From Ureibacillus endophyticus (GTDB lineage Bacteria > Bacillota > Bacilli > Bacillales_A > Planococcaceae), in assembly GCF_003628435.1 (NCBI RefSeq), contig NZ_RBZN01000028.1, positions 1 through 45,886 on the forward strand: 45,886 nucleotides of DNA. The letters are read 5' to 3'. Of the stretch, positions 34,419 to 44,005 are shown one piece after another. The notes beneath the pieces were generated by a model, which was given only the letters and a program-made list of their open reading frames with translations, was not told the origin of the DNA and did no database searches. The position numbers and the translations under genes are program-made. Position 1 is the first letter of the stretch, and every line of letters begins with the position of its first letter.

Positions 34419-34892
34419 TTATTTTTCCACTTGTCCTAAGAAATCATAAATTACTTTTGTATCATTTGAGTAGTCTCCAACAATACGGTTTACTTCTTTT
34501 CCTTCATTAAAGTAAATCAATGTCGGTGTAGCTTCAACGTTGTAGTCATCCCAACCTTGTTCGTACTCTAAAATGTTTAACTGATCTATTTGAACCCCAA
34601 ATTCATCTGCAATCGGCATTAATGATGGTGTCATTTTTTTACAGTGTGGACATTCAGGACTAAACATGTATGCTACAACAGGTTCTCCAGAAGCAATTTT
34701 ATCTTCTAATGCATCTGGTAGAATGATGTTTTGATAATTCTCGTCATCTAATAAATCGATAGTAGACTGTCTTAAATTATCTGTGTCGTACGGATTGTTT
34801 GCCAACTTATCCTTATTTGATAGGTTCGTTAATAAAATAACAGCAATAAATAATACAACAACAACTGCTCCAATAATACCTAACTTTTTCAA
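34419..34892 (-). CDS. Membrane-anchored thioredoxin-like protein (BdbA/BdbD role)
   Basis: 157 residues from a TTG start; its AGGAGGG lies within the 3' end of bdbC, and the bdbC stop is one base away. One N-terminal membrane anchor (IIGAVVVVLFIAVILL) is followed by a thioredoxin fold outside the membrane, with active site SPECPHCKK (Cys81, Cys84) and cis-Pro in EATPTLIYF. CPHC is the DsbA-type centre, so a thiol oxidase role with BdbC is likely. Confidence 0.87.
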   Translation of the reverse strand: MKKLGIIGAVVVVLFIAVILLTNLSNKDKLANNPYDTDNLRQSTIDLLDDENYQNIILPDALEDKIASGEPVVAYMFSPECPHCKKMTPSLMPIADEFGVQIDQLNILEYEQGWDDYNVEATPTLIYFNEGKEVNRIVGDYSNDTKVIYDFLGQVEK

Positions 34893-34893
34893 G

Positions 34894-35319
34894 CTATTTA
34901 CCCTCCTTTAAGGTTTTAATCATGTAAAAACTAGTAATGGCAATTAAGATAAATGCAACTAAAGCTAAAAATGGAATTGTGATAAAACCGAAATAATTGA
35001 TGTATTGACCTGTACATGGCACTCTACCACATGCTGGAGCACTTTCAGATAAAAAATCTAGCTTTTGTATTCCATAATGGTATAGAGAAATCAACCCACC
35101 GATGCATGAAAACACTGCCGTAGTGACAGCAATACGAGCATTTTTTTGAATGTATGCAACGGTCGTCATTAAAAATATTGGATACATTAAAATACGTTGG
35201 TACCAACATAATTCACAGGGTTCATAGCCACGTACTTCGGAAAAATATAAAGAACCTAATGTTGCTACAAATGACGTAAGCCAAATAAATAGCAAACTAT
35301 TCTCTAGTTTTTTATTCAT
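34894..35319 (-). CDS. bdbC: Disulfide bond formation protein, DsbB family
   Basis: 141 residues, four membrane helices. Two cysteine pairs face outside: Cys35/Cys38 in EPCELCWYQR and Cys97/Cys102 in ACGRVPCTG. BdbC reoxidises an extracellular thiol oxidase and passes electrons to quinone. Translationally linked to the following anchored thioredoxin. AGGAGAAAGC precedes the ATG. Confidence 0.93.
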   Translation of the reverse strand: MNKKLENSLLFIWLTSFVATLGSLYFSEVRGYEPCELCWYQRILMYPIFLMTTVAYIQKNARIAVTTAVFSCIGGLISLYHYGIQKLDFLSESAPACGRVPCTGQYINYFGFITIPFLALVAFILIAITSFYMIKTLKEGK

Positions 35320-35541
35320 AATGCTTTCTCCTAAGTAAAGTTTACTCTTGCAGTTATGATTATAGAGTGTTCATAAATAGATGTAAATGATATTGGATTA
35401 TTATTCTAAAATAATTTGATTTGAAGACTTATTAATTCGAATGAAACTAGTAGCAAATTTACTATTGTATTGTCCAAGCGTGTTTCTTTCTAAGCGTAAG
35501 ATTTCAATGATATTATAGTCTTAGCAATCGAGGTGACGTAA

Positions 35542-36657
35542 ATGGTTATGAAGGATAACTCAAATATTACAATTTTAAAAGAAATCGCTGAGCTATTAAA
35601 CGAAGAAACCGAAATGATTCCTATGTTACATGGTGCCTTAAGTAAGTTTTTAAATGGTACGAATTTTAAGACTGGTTGGATATTTTTTATAAATGACAAA
35701 GGTAAGGCTGAATTAGTAGCCCATGAAAATTTACCAGAAGCCCTTCAATATAATGAATGTGAACATTTGAAAACTGGTGGCTGTTGGTGTGTTTCAAGAT
35801 ATCGAAATAATGAATTGAAAAAAGCTTCTAACATTATTGAATGTCAGAGAATTGAAGCGGCTCTTGAAGCGAATGTGGGGGACCCTGCTGGTATTACCCA
35901 TCATGCCACAGTTCCTTTACAATCAGGTGATGAACGTTTTGGAATATTGAATGTCGCTTCGGCAAATACAGTTAGTTTTTCTGATGAAGAATTAGAATTA
36001 CTTGAATCTGTTGCTTTCCAAATGGGTTCTGCTATCAAACGAATTTATTTAACGAAACAGGAACAAGAAATAGCACTAGTGCAGGAGCGAAATCGGCTTG
36101 CTCGAGACTTACATGATTCAGTAAATCAATTACTATTTTCGGTTACATTAACTGCAAGAGCTGGAATTGAAATGAGCGAGCAACAAGAAATTAAAGAAAC
36201 ATTTAAGGAAATTCAACAACTTACTCAATCAGCCCTGACAGAGATGCGTGCCCTTATCTGGCAATTGCGTCCAAAAGGTTTAGAAAGTGGATTAATAGAA
36301 GCAATCAAAGCTTATGCTGAAATGTTAAATATTAATTTAACAGTACATGTTTCTGGTGTAATTCAATTTCCATCTCGAATCGAAGAAACATTATTCCGTA
36401 TCGCTCAAGAAGCATTAAACAATGTTCGAAAACATGCTGGGGTACAGGAAGCGGCATTATATATGAACGTAACACCTACTGATATTCTACTTGTAATTAA
36501 AGACGAAGGTAGAGGTTTCATTATTGATAACGAGTTAAACATTCCTTCAATCGGTTTACAATCCATAAAAGATCGTGCCAATGCTGTTGGTGGAACAGCG
36601 GACATAGTAAGTGAAATAGGTAAGGGGACGGAACTGTTAATCCGTTTACCTTATTAG
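35542..36657 (+). CDS. GAF-domain sensor histidine kinase (NarL/NreB group, YhcY-like)
   Basis: 371 residues, soluble, with GAGGTGA before the ATG. A GAF domain spans about 10-175; it contains four cysteines (73, 81, 83 and 101) in ECEHLKTGGCWC and IIECQR that could hold a redox cofactor. A HisKA_3 domain follows with phospho-acceptor His191 in LARDLHDSVNQLLF, and an ATPase domain to the C-terminus (NVRKHAGV, DEGRGF, GLQSIKDRA). Pairs with the regulator 10 bases downstream. Signal unknown. Confidence 0.9.
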   Translation: MVMKDNSNITILKEIAELLNEETEMIPMLHGALSKFLNGTNFKTGWIFFINDKGKAELVAHENLPEALQYNECEHLKTGGCWCVSRYRNNELKKASNIIECQRIEAALEANVGDPAGITHHATVPLQSGDERFGILNVASANTVSFSDEELELLESVAFQMGSAIKRIYLTKQEQEIALVQERNRLARDLHDSVNQLLFSVTLTARAGIEMSEQQEIKETFKEIQQLTQSALTEMRALIWQLRPKGLESGLIEAIKAYAEMLNINLTVHVSGVIQFPSRIEETLFRIAQEALNNVRKHAGVQEAALYMNVTPTDILLVIKDEGRGFIIDNELNIPSIGLQSIKDRANAVGGTADIVSEIGKGTELLIRLPY

Positions 36658-36667
36658 GGGGAAAATT

Positions 36668-37318
36668 ATGATACGTGTATTAATAGCAGATGATCATCAC
36701 GTAGTTCGACGAGGTTTATTGTTTTTTTTAAAAACACAAAAAGACATTGAAGTAGTAGGAGAAGCGAAAAACGGATTAGAAGCGGTTGAACTTGTTGAAT
36801 CGTTGCAACCAGATATCGTTTTAATGGACTTAGTGATGCCTGAAATGGATGGTATTCAAGCAACGAAAAAAATTAAAGAACAATGGCCGGATATCTCCAT
36901 TTTAATGCTTACTAGTTTTGCAGATAAAGACCACGTATTGCCTGCTTTAGAGGCGGGGGCAGCTGGTTATCAATTAAAAGATATAGAACCTGATGATTTA
37001 GTGAGTTCGATTCGTCAAATTATTAATGGAGAGAATATATTACATCCTGTAGCTAATTCAAAGTTAGAAGAAACACTTCGAGAAGAAGAAAATTTACCTC
37101 ACGTAAAAAATCCTTTAACGCCAAGAGAACAAGACGTTTTAGCAGAGTTAACAAAGGGGAAAAGTAACCGTGAAATTGCAGCATCCTTATTTGTAACTGA
37201 AAAAACGGTAAAAACACATATTTCAAATATCTTCACAAAATTGGAAGTCCAAGATCGGACACAAGCAGCACTTTATGCAGTAAAACATAATTTAACAGAT
37301 GGAAGTTCAGATAGATAA
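36668..37318 (+). CDS. NarL/LuxR-family response regulator (YhcZ-like)
   Basis: 216 residues. Receiver domain with phospho-acceptor Asp54 in IVLMDLVMPEMDG and Lys in GYQLKDI; C-terminal LuxR helix-turn-helix LTPREQDVLAELTKGKSNREIAASLFVTEKTVKTHISNI. Directly follows its kinase. Targets unknown. Confidence 0.93.
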   Translation: MIRVLIADDHHVVRRGLLFFLKTQKDIEVVGEAKNGLEAVELVESLQPDIVLMDLVMPEMDGIQATKKIKEQWPDISILMLTSFADKDHVLPALEAGAAGYQLKDIEPDDLVSSIRQIINGENILHPVANSKLEETLREEENLPHVKNPLTPREQDVLAELTKGKSNREIAASLFVTEKTVKTHISNIFTKLEVQDRTQAALYAVKHNLTDGSSDR

Positions 37319-37330
37319 AAGCATATTTTT

Positions 37331-37370
37331 ACGCAAGAATAGTATTTTTTAAGGTTCTTGCGTTTTTTTT
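37331..37370 (+). terminator. Intrinsic terminator after the two-component system
   Basis: A perfect 9-bp stem (37331-37339 with 37355-37363) leading into a run of eight T residues. Confidence 0.9.
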
Positions 37371-37441
37371 GCATCTTTATTGTTTTTTTACATACTTAAT
37401 AGTATCCTCATAGTGTAAAAGTTGAAAAGGGGGACACTAGG

Positions 37442-38800
37442 TTGATTTTAAAGGCACCCTCCTCAAAAAATAAATTAAAGGGAAAGTTTAAAAGGGAATC
37501 AGATGGATACATCCCTTTACTAAAAAAGTTGAAAATAGCCCATTCCGGTGCGCTTATTTGGTTATTGTTATCCATTTATCTTTCATTAAATTGGGTACAC
37601 GAACTATCACTAATTGTTACATTACCTGTTGCGCTATTTATTATTGGAGGAATTGCTTATATCCCGGGGTACATCAATGCCTTTAATGTGATTAGTCTTC
37701 TATTAGACCGTCAACCAAAATTTAAAGTATCGAATCCTACTGTACCGATTACTATATTAATAGCTTGCTATAACGAGGAAAAAAATATTAGAACGACTTT
37801 GCAATATATATATAAACAATTTTATCTTGGTGAGATTAAAGTAATTGTTATTGATAATAATTCAACGGACCGAACAGCTGAATATGCTCAACAGTTTGCA
37901 AAAAAATTTAAGATGGATATCCGTGTCATCCATGAATCAAAAAAGGGAAAACATCATGCTTTAAACAGTGCTTTAAAATTGGTGGATACGCCCTATACCA
38001 TTATCCTCGATGCAGATACAATATTAATGCCGGGATCGTTAAGGTATATTGTTTCAAGACAACTAACTGCACCTGACGATGTCGTTGCAACGGCGGGAGC
38101 AATATTAGTTCGAAATGGTCGTAAAAATTTTTGGACGAAATTGCAGGAGTGGGAATATTTCCTAGGAATTGCTTCTGTTAAGAGAATGCAAGGGATGTAT
38201 CAAGGAACATTAGTAGCACAAGGGGCATTTTCCATTTTTAGAACAAAGAATCTAGTTGATATCGGTGGTTTTCCAGATGTAATTGGAGAAGATATTGTTG
38301 TAACATGGCTTTTATTAGGTAAAGGGTATAAAGTGTACTTTGAACCGTTAGCTGTTGCTTTTACGGACGTGCCAGAAACTTTCAAACATTTTCAGCGACA
38401 ACGCTCCAGATGGGCAAGGGGAATGATTGAAGCATTAAAACAAATTAAACCTTGGCAACAACCGAATCGTTTCCCAAGGTATGCAACATTTTTAAATTTA
38501 CTCATGCCGTATATCGATATTGTCTATTCTTTAGCTTGGATTCCAGGTCTTATATTAGCCTTTTTCGGAATCACATGGATAGCAGGTCCAATGACATTAC
38601 TAGTTTTACCTTTAGCTCTTCTGCAAAGTTATATATTGTATAAGTACCAGAAAAATGTATTTAAGCATTTAAATCTCCGCATTCGAAAAAATAAAATGGG
38701 ATTTATTTTATATGTTTTAACATACCAATTTATTTTATCTCCAATCTCCTTATATGGTTATATTGAAGAGGTATTTAAATTGAAGAGAGTATGGAAATAA
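37442..38800 (+). CDS. Membrane glycosyltransferase, GT2 (PgaC/IcaA-like)
   Basis: 452 residues from a TTG after AAAAGGGGG. Two membrane segments at about 40-75 precede the GT-A domain: ITILIACYNEEKN, VIDNNSTDRT, ILDADTILMPGSL (DxD), GEDIVVTWLLL and QRQRSRWARGM, the Q/RxxRW signature of processive beta-glycosyltransferases. Two to three C-terminal helices follow. It probably polymerises an exported polysaccharide, though partner genes are missing nearby, so the product is unknown. Confidence 0.87.
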   Translation: MILKAPSSKNKLKGKFKRESDGYIPLLKKLKIAHSGALIWLLLSIYLSLNWVHELSLIVTLPVALFIIGGIAYIPGYINAFNVISLLLDRQPKFKVSNPTVPITILIACYNEEKNIRTTLQYIYKQFYLGEIKVIVIDNNSTDRTAEYAQQFAKKFKMDIRVIHESKKGKHHALNSALKLVDTPYTIILDADTILMPGSLRYIVSRQLTAPDDVVATAGAILVRNGRKNFWTKLQEWEYFLGIASVKRMQGMYQGTLVAQGAFSIFRTKNLVDIGGFPDVIGEDIVVTWLLLGKGYKVYFEPLAVAFTDVPETFKHFQRQRSRWARGMIEALKQIKPWQQPNRFPRYATFLNLLMPYIDIVYSLAWIPGLILAFFGITWIAGPMTLLVLPLALLQSYILYKYQKNVFKHLNLRIRKNKMGFILYVLTYQFILSPISLYGYIEEVFKLKRVWK

Positions 38801-38832
38801 AAAGTGCCTATTCTTTAGAATCGGCACTTTTA
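38800..38832. terminator. Bidirectional terminator
   Basis: AAAAGTGCC and GGCACTTTT pair, extended by an inner ATTC/GAAT helix, between the convergent glycosyltransferase and CDF genes. Confidence 0.88.
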
Positions 38833-38833
38833 T

Positions 38834-39733
38834 TTAGAAATGGTAATCTTCTTCAGTTGGCTTAGGAGTTTCGTGGGGTTCGATATGAACATGTACCCTA
38901 CAAAAAGGATTGGATTGTTTGATTGTTGATTCGATTTTCTCTGTAATTCGATGACTTTCCCAAACATTTAAATGGGGATTTACAGTGACCGTTACATCTA
39001 TAAAACTCATATTCCCATGAGTACGACCTTTAAAATCCAATAAACTAATTACCCCGTCAACATTACGAATTAAAACTGATAAAGTCTCAGCTTCTTCAAT
39101 ATCAAATCCATCCGTCAACGTATGTACAGCTTCCCAAAAAATTTCAATAGCCGTTTTAATAATGATGATACCGACAATTAAAGCAGTAAAAGTATCGACG
39201 ATTGGGAATCCGATTATCGCACCGAAAATACCAATAGCAGTACCTATACTTACAAGAGCATCTGAACGATTATCATAAGCAGCGGCTTTTACGGCAGTGC
39301 TATTAATTTTTTGGGCTAAGGAAAGATTATATCGATATACTCCATACATTACAACTGCACTACCCATTGCAACAACCGCTGTTAAGATGGAGGGCGTTTC
39401 TTTAATAGGATTCAACAAATGCTTAATTGAGTTTAGGAGTACTTGCAAACCAACAACCATCATGATAAAGGATGCAATAACTGAAGCAATCGTTTCTGCT
39501 CTTAAGTGCCCATATTGGTGATTTAAATCAGGTGGTCGTTGAGAAATTCTTAAGCCAATTAATACAGCTACAGATGCAATGATATCTGTTGTATTATTCA
39601 GACCATCTGCTTTTAATGCTTCTGAAGATCCGAAATGTCCAATTGCTAGTTTGATAGCGCTGAGAAGGATATAGGTTCCAATTGATAACCAAGCACCTTT
39701 TTCCCCTGCTCGTAAATTTGTATATAACTCCAC
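38834..39733 (-). CDS. Cation diffusion facilitator family transporter
   Basis: 299 residues from a GTG at 39733 with GGAGG seven bases upstream. Six membrane helices with metal-site residues in SSEALKADGLNNTTD and AYDNRSDALVSIG, which replace the common HxxxD with DxxxN/D-type sites; this pattern is common in manganese or iron exporters such as MneP/MneS. C-terminal cytoplasmic domain with VHVHIEP. Metal not certain. Confidence 0.88.
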   Translation of the reverse strand: MELYTNLRAGEKGAWLSIGTYILLSAIKLAIGHFGSSEALKADGLNNTTDIIASVAVLIGLRISQRPPDLNHQYGHLRAETIASVIASFIMMVVGLQVLLNSIKHLLNPIKETPSILTAVVAMGSAVVMYGVYRYNLSLAQKINSTAVKAAAYDNRSDALVSIGTAIGIFGAIIGFPIVDTFTALIVGIIIIKTAIEIFWEAVHTLTDGFDIEEAETLSVLIRNVDGVISLLDFKGRTHGNMSFIDVTVTVNPHLNVWESHRITEKIESTIKQSNPFCRVHVHIEPHETPKPTEEDYHF

Positions 39734-39768
39734 TTTGTTTCCTCCAAGCAAAACTTTAACCCATGATA

Positions 39769-39799
39769 AAACGACTCCCCATATAATGGAAAGTCGTTT
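39769..39799 (-). terminator. Intrinsic terminator after the CNNM/CorC gene
   Basis: A perfect 8-bp AAACGACT/AGTCGTTT stem (39769-39776 with 39792-39799) between two minus-strand genes. Confidence 0.65.
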
Positions 39800-39812
39800 G
39801 TATTAAGTATGT

Positions 39813-41164
<1,352 letters not shown>

Positions 41165-41174
<10 letters not shown>

Positions 41175-41215
41175 ATACGTTCTTTGTCGCAAGCCCAAAT
41201 GAGGGGGGCGATCAA
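41165..41215 (-). CDS. 16-residue leader ORF overlapping the CNNM/CorC start
   Basis: From a TTG eight bases after GGAGG, it reads (M)IAPLIWACDKERIWT and stops at 41165, seven bases beyond the TTG of the main gene. The only strong ribosome site in the region belongs to this ORF, which suggests translational coupling. The peptide has no known role. Confidence 0.5.
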
Positions 41216-41285
41216 AGAGTACACCTCCCGTGAAATAAAAATAATGTAATAATACAATGATAAAATATTTTATGAAAAAATACAA

Positions 41286-41521
41286 ATTGTGAAAACAAAT
41301 TTTAAAAGAGAAAATTTTGAATTTTAGAGAATATTAGTATCTATAAATTAATAGGAAAAAGAGCTGTTAAGTACTATTACTGTCACTGCTTAAAAGTTGA
41401 AATTGAGCCGTAGCACTACTACAGTGTTAGTAATTGTTTTTAGTTATTATTGTTCACTAAAAAAATATTTTTAATCAAAGAGTACATATTACCTTGGAAA
41501 AATTCCCTGATATTCTATTTA
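41286..41521. other. Leader region upstream of the CNNM/CorC gene
   Basis: 235 bases, AT-rich, with no ORF. I looked for Mg2+ or Mn2+ riboswitch hallmarks and did not recognise any. Short ACTACTAC/GTAGT-like segments around 41370-41440 could pair but are not convincing. Confidence 0.5.
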
Positions 41522-41731
41522 TTAATCATAAACATGAAAGAGCATTAATTCATGAATCATTTTTTCAACTGCTACTAACTCTTCTTCGGATGGTTTTATA
41601 CCAATCCATTTTATCGACCCATCCTTATTATATTCTGCTTTATAATATTGTTGTTTGTAGTAAAACGTAATCACCCATCCAGGTAACTGACTATTTTCAA
41701 ATAATGGTTTGAAGTGAAAATGTTGTATCAT
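41522..41731 (-). CDS. yheE: YheE-family small protein
   Basis: 69 residues, MIQHFHFKPLFENSQLPGW at the start, with AAAGGGGG upstream. Length and sequence resemble Bacillus subtilis YheE (DUF5342), and its neighbours YheB and YheA are also conserved together there. Function unknown. Confidence 0.8.
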   Translation of the reverse strand: MIQHFHFKPLFENSQLPGWVITFYYKQQYYKAEYNKDGSIKWIGIKPSEEELVAVEKMIHELMLFHVYD

Positions 41732-41862
41732 CCATAAATCCCCCTTTGAAACCTATAGCTTTAGTTAATCGTACTAAAAATAGGTATGAAAGGCTATTAT
41801 TATCTTTAAGTTCCACCACTTTGATATAATAAACACAAGTTTAAATGACGGAGAGGTTATTT

Positions 41863-43008
41863 ATGGAAAATGCACTAGTCACGATAATATTTATGGCATT
41901 GGTTGGAGCTGCTATAGGTGGATTTACAAACTATTTAGCAATCAAAATGCTATTCCGACCACATAATGCAATCTACATTAAAAATTGGCGTTTACCTTTT
42001 ACACCTGGGCTTATACCAAAAAGAAGAGAAGAACTTGCAACACAAATTGGAGTAACGGTAAATAAATATTTATTAACACCGGAAGTCTTTCAAAAAAAGC
42101 TCTTTACTGAAGAAATGCGAAATTCTGTGTTGGATTTTGCACAAAAAAAGGTTCAAAGCACTGTTTTTACTGATGATAAAACGATATTACAATGGTTACA
42201 AATTGCAGGATTTGGACATTTGCCTAATACAATTGAAACTAAAATCGATACAGTAATAGAAAACCAATTTTTAAATGTAAAGAATACTTTATCTTCCACA
42301 ACAATTAATGAACTTCTACCTGAAGAAATGCATCAAGCAATTGAAAAGAAAATCCCAGAGGCTGTTTCCTATTTACTTCAAAGAGGGGAAGAATATTTTT
42401 TATCTCCCCAAGGTGAAACAACCATTAAAAATATGATGGATGATTTTTTAGTTTCAAAAGGGTCATTTGGTGGGATGGTCCAAATGTTCTTAGGTGATTC
42501 AACATCCCTAGTAACAAAACTTCAGAGAGAACTTGTGAAATTCATTAACGCTCCTGGTACAAAAATTCTTTTAATTAGCATTTTCTCTAATGAATGGGAT
42601 AAAATTAAACAACAACCTGCGATAAATTTTCTTAAAGATATTGATTTCGAACCAATATTATCAAACATACAATCATACGCTAAGAGAGAACTTGCAATTG
42701 AAAGCAGACTAAACCAAACGATAAATCATTATTGGCCGACTGGTATTGACTATGCAAATAATGAGTTGCTGCCAAAATTAGTTGATAAAGGGTTTGCTGA
42801 GGCAGAAAAACAACTAGAACAAATGTTAATTCGTCTAAACCTAGAAGAAGTTGTTCGAGAGCAAGTCAACTCTTTCCCATTGCAAAAGTTAGAAGAGATT
42901 GTTATTGGTATTGCGAACCGCGAACTTCAAATGATTACAATACTTGGTGCTGTTTTAGGTGGAGTAATTGGAATTGTTCAAGGGTTGATTGTTTTTTTAA
43001 TAAATTAA
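41863..43008 (+). CDS. yheB: DUF445 membrane protein YheB
   Basis: 381 residues from the ATG following GGAGAGG; an in-frame ATG six codons earlier overlaps that site. N-terminal helix with GAAIGGFTNYLAIKMLFRPH and PFTPGLIPKRREELA, the DUF445 signature, a long helical middle, and a C-terminal helix ILGAVLGGVIGIVQGLIVF. Probably a two-pass membrane protein with a large domain between. The role is unknown; it precedes yheA by 22 bases. Confidence 0.9.
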   Translation: MENALVTIIFMALVGAAIGGFTNYLAIKMLFRPHNAIYIKNWRLPFTPGLIPKRREELATQIGVTVNKYLLTPEVFQKKLFTEEMRNSVLDFAQKKVQSTVFTDDKTILQWLQIAGFGHLPNTIETKIDTVIENQFLNVKNTLSSTTINELLPEEMHQAIEKKIPEAVSYLLQRGEEYFLSPQGETTIKNMMDDFLVSKGSFGGMVQMFLGDSTSLVTKLQRELVKFINAPGTKILLISIFSNEWDKIKQQPAINFLKDIDFEPILSNIQSYAKRELAIESRLNQTINHYWPTGIDYANNELLPKLVDKGFAEAEKQLEQMLIRLNLEEVVREQVNSFPLQKLEEIVIGIANRELQMITILGAVLGGVIGIVQGLIVFLIN

Positions 43009-43030
43009 TAAATGAGAGTGGGTAAACCTT

Positions 43031-43375
43031 TTGATTAACATTTACAATGACATTAATAAGTTAGAAGCAACGCTACGTCAAACTCCGGAGTTTATTGCAT
43101 TAAAGGAAGCTGTTGAAGCAGTTCGCGCTGACGAAGAAGCGACAAAACTTTTTACGAATTTCCGTGATATCCAAATGAAATTGCAACAAAAACAAATGAA
43201 CGGTGAGGAATTGCAAGAAGATGAGTTAGTGTATGCACAAAAAGCTGCACAATTGGCACAGGGTAGTCCAAAAATAATTGCTATGTTAGAAGCTGAAATG
43301 GCTCTAAGTAAAATTATTGAAGAAGTTAACCGTATTTTAGTTAAACCAATTCAATCGTTATACGACGGACTTTAA
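43031..43375 (+). CDS. yheA: YlbF/YmcA-family protein YheA
   Basis: 114 residues from a TTG with GAGAGTGGG upstream. Helical, with NFRDIQMKLQQKQMNGEELQ typical of YheA. Relatives YlbF and YmcA work with RNase Y; YheA itself is uncharacterised. The stop overlaps that of the convergent gene, and its terminator lies inside that gene. Confidence 0.92.
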   Translation: MINIYNDINKLEATLRQTPEFIALKEAVEAVRADEEATKLFTNFRDIQMKLQQKQMNGEELQEDELVYAQKAAQLAQGSPKIIAMLEAEMALSKIIEEVNRILVKPIQSLYDGL

Positions 43376-43773
43376 TAAGAAGACCGCACGATACTCTCGT
43401 GTGGTCTTTTTATATTTGAAGTGTAATTCGTATAGATCTCTTTGAAACGATTGGTTTTCATAAAGGTATTTGCAATGAGTATTTCGTCTTCATAACAAAG
43501 GGTATAGTCGAAATGTTCCATAAAAAATCTTCGAATCGGATCATAATGTTCATTTAGAGAAATTGCTCCAGCAAGAGTTGGTCTATCCAGTAAGAAAATG
43601 AGGTCACAAATTGACTTTTTACTATAATAGGAGAGAGAAATCGTAATATACAGTGTCCTTTCATCACACTTAGCTTCAGGAATTGAGTGAAAATCGATGC
43701 TTAGCTGTTGAAGGATTGATGTGAAGCTAACACTTTCTAATTTTTTGTATGGGATTTTCTTGAAAAGTACCAT
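43372..43773 (-). CDS. Hypothetical protein, unknown
   Basis: 133 residues with AGAGGGGGTAACTAC before the ATG, a convincing start. Mixed alpha/beta soluble protein (LYITISLSYYSKKSICDLIFLL, then RRFFMEHFDYTLCYEDEILIANTFMKTNRF), no motifs recognised. Its last nine or so codons form the yheA terminator hairpin in the opposite direction. Confidence 0.7.
   Translation of the reverse strand: MVLFKKIPYKKLESVSFTSILQQLSIDFHSIPEAKCDERTLYITISLSYYSKKSICDLIFLLDRPTLAGAISLNEHYDPIRRFFMEHFDYTLCYEDEILIANTFMKTNRFKEIYTNYTSNIKRPHESIVRSSY
43381..43411 (+). terminator. Intrinsic terminator of yheA
   Basis: An 11-bp stem with one G-T pair (43381-43391 with 43397-43407), 5-base loop and five T residues. It is embedded in the coding end of the opposite-strand gene. 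Confidence 0.88.
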
Positions 43774-43942
43774 GTAGTTACCCCCTCTATTAACTTTTTG
43801 AAAATTTAATAATTATATATTATATATGAGTTGATTCAATATATCTAGAACTTATAGTAAATTTGAATTACATTAATTACAGTATTTACCATTACCATAG
43901 TACTAAGTGTGAATAGTAGTTTTCTGTAGTAGTGATTTACTA

Positions 43943-43970
43943 TTGTTTCGATATTAAAATGCTTTATAAT
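43943..43970 (+). promoter_or_regulatory. SigA-type promoter of hemZ
   Basis: TTGTTT, 16 bases, then a consensus TATAAT (43965-43970). A start near 43977 would give a leader of about 30 bases to the hemZ ATG. Confidence 0.6.
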
Positions 43971-44005
43971 AAAATGATTGAAATAAAGAGGAAAGTGAGT
44001 CTACG

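Noticed and set aside
41175-41285. 37-residue N-terminal extension of the CNNM/CorC protein
   Set aside because: It exceeds family length, reads RPPHLGLRQRT between hydrophobic parts, and overlaps a better-signalled leader ORF.
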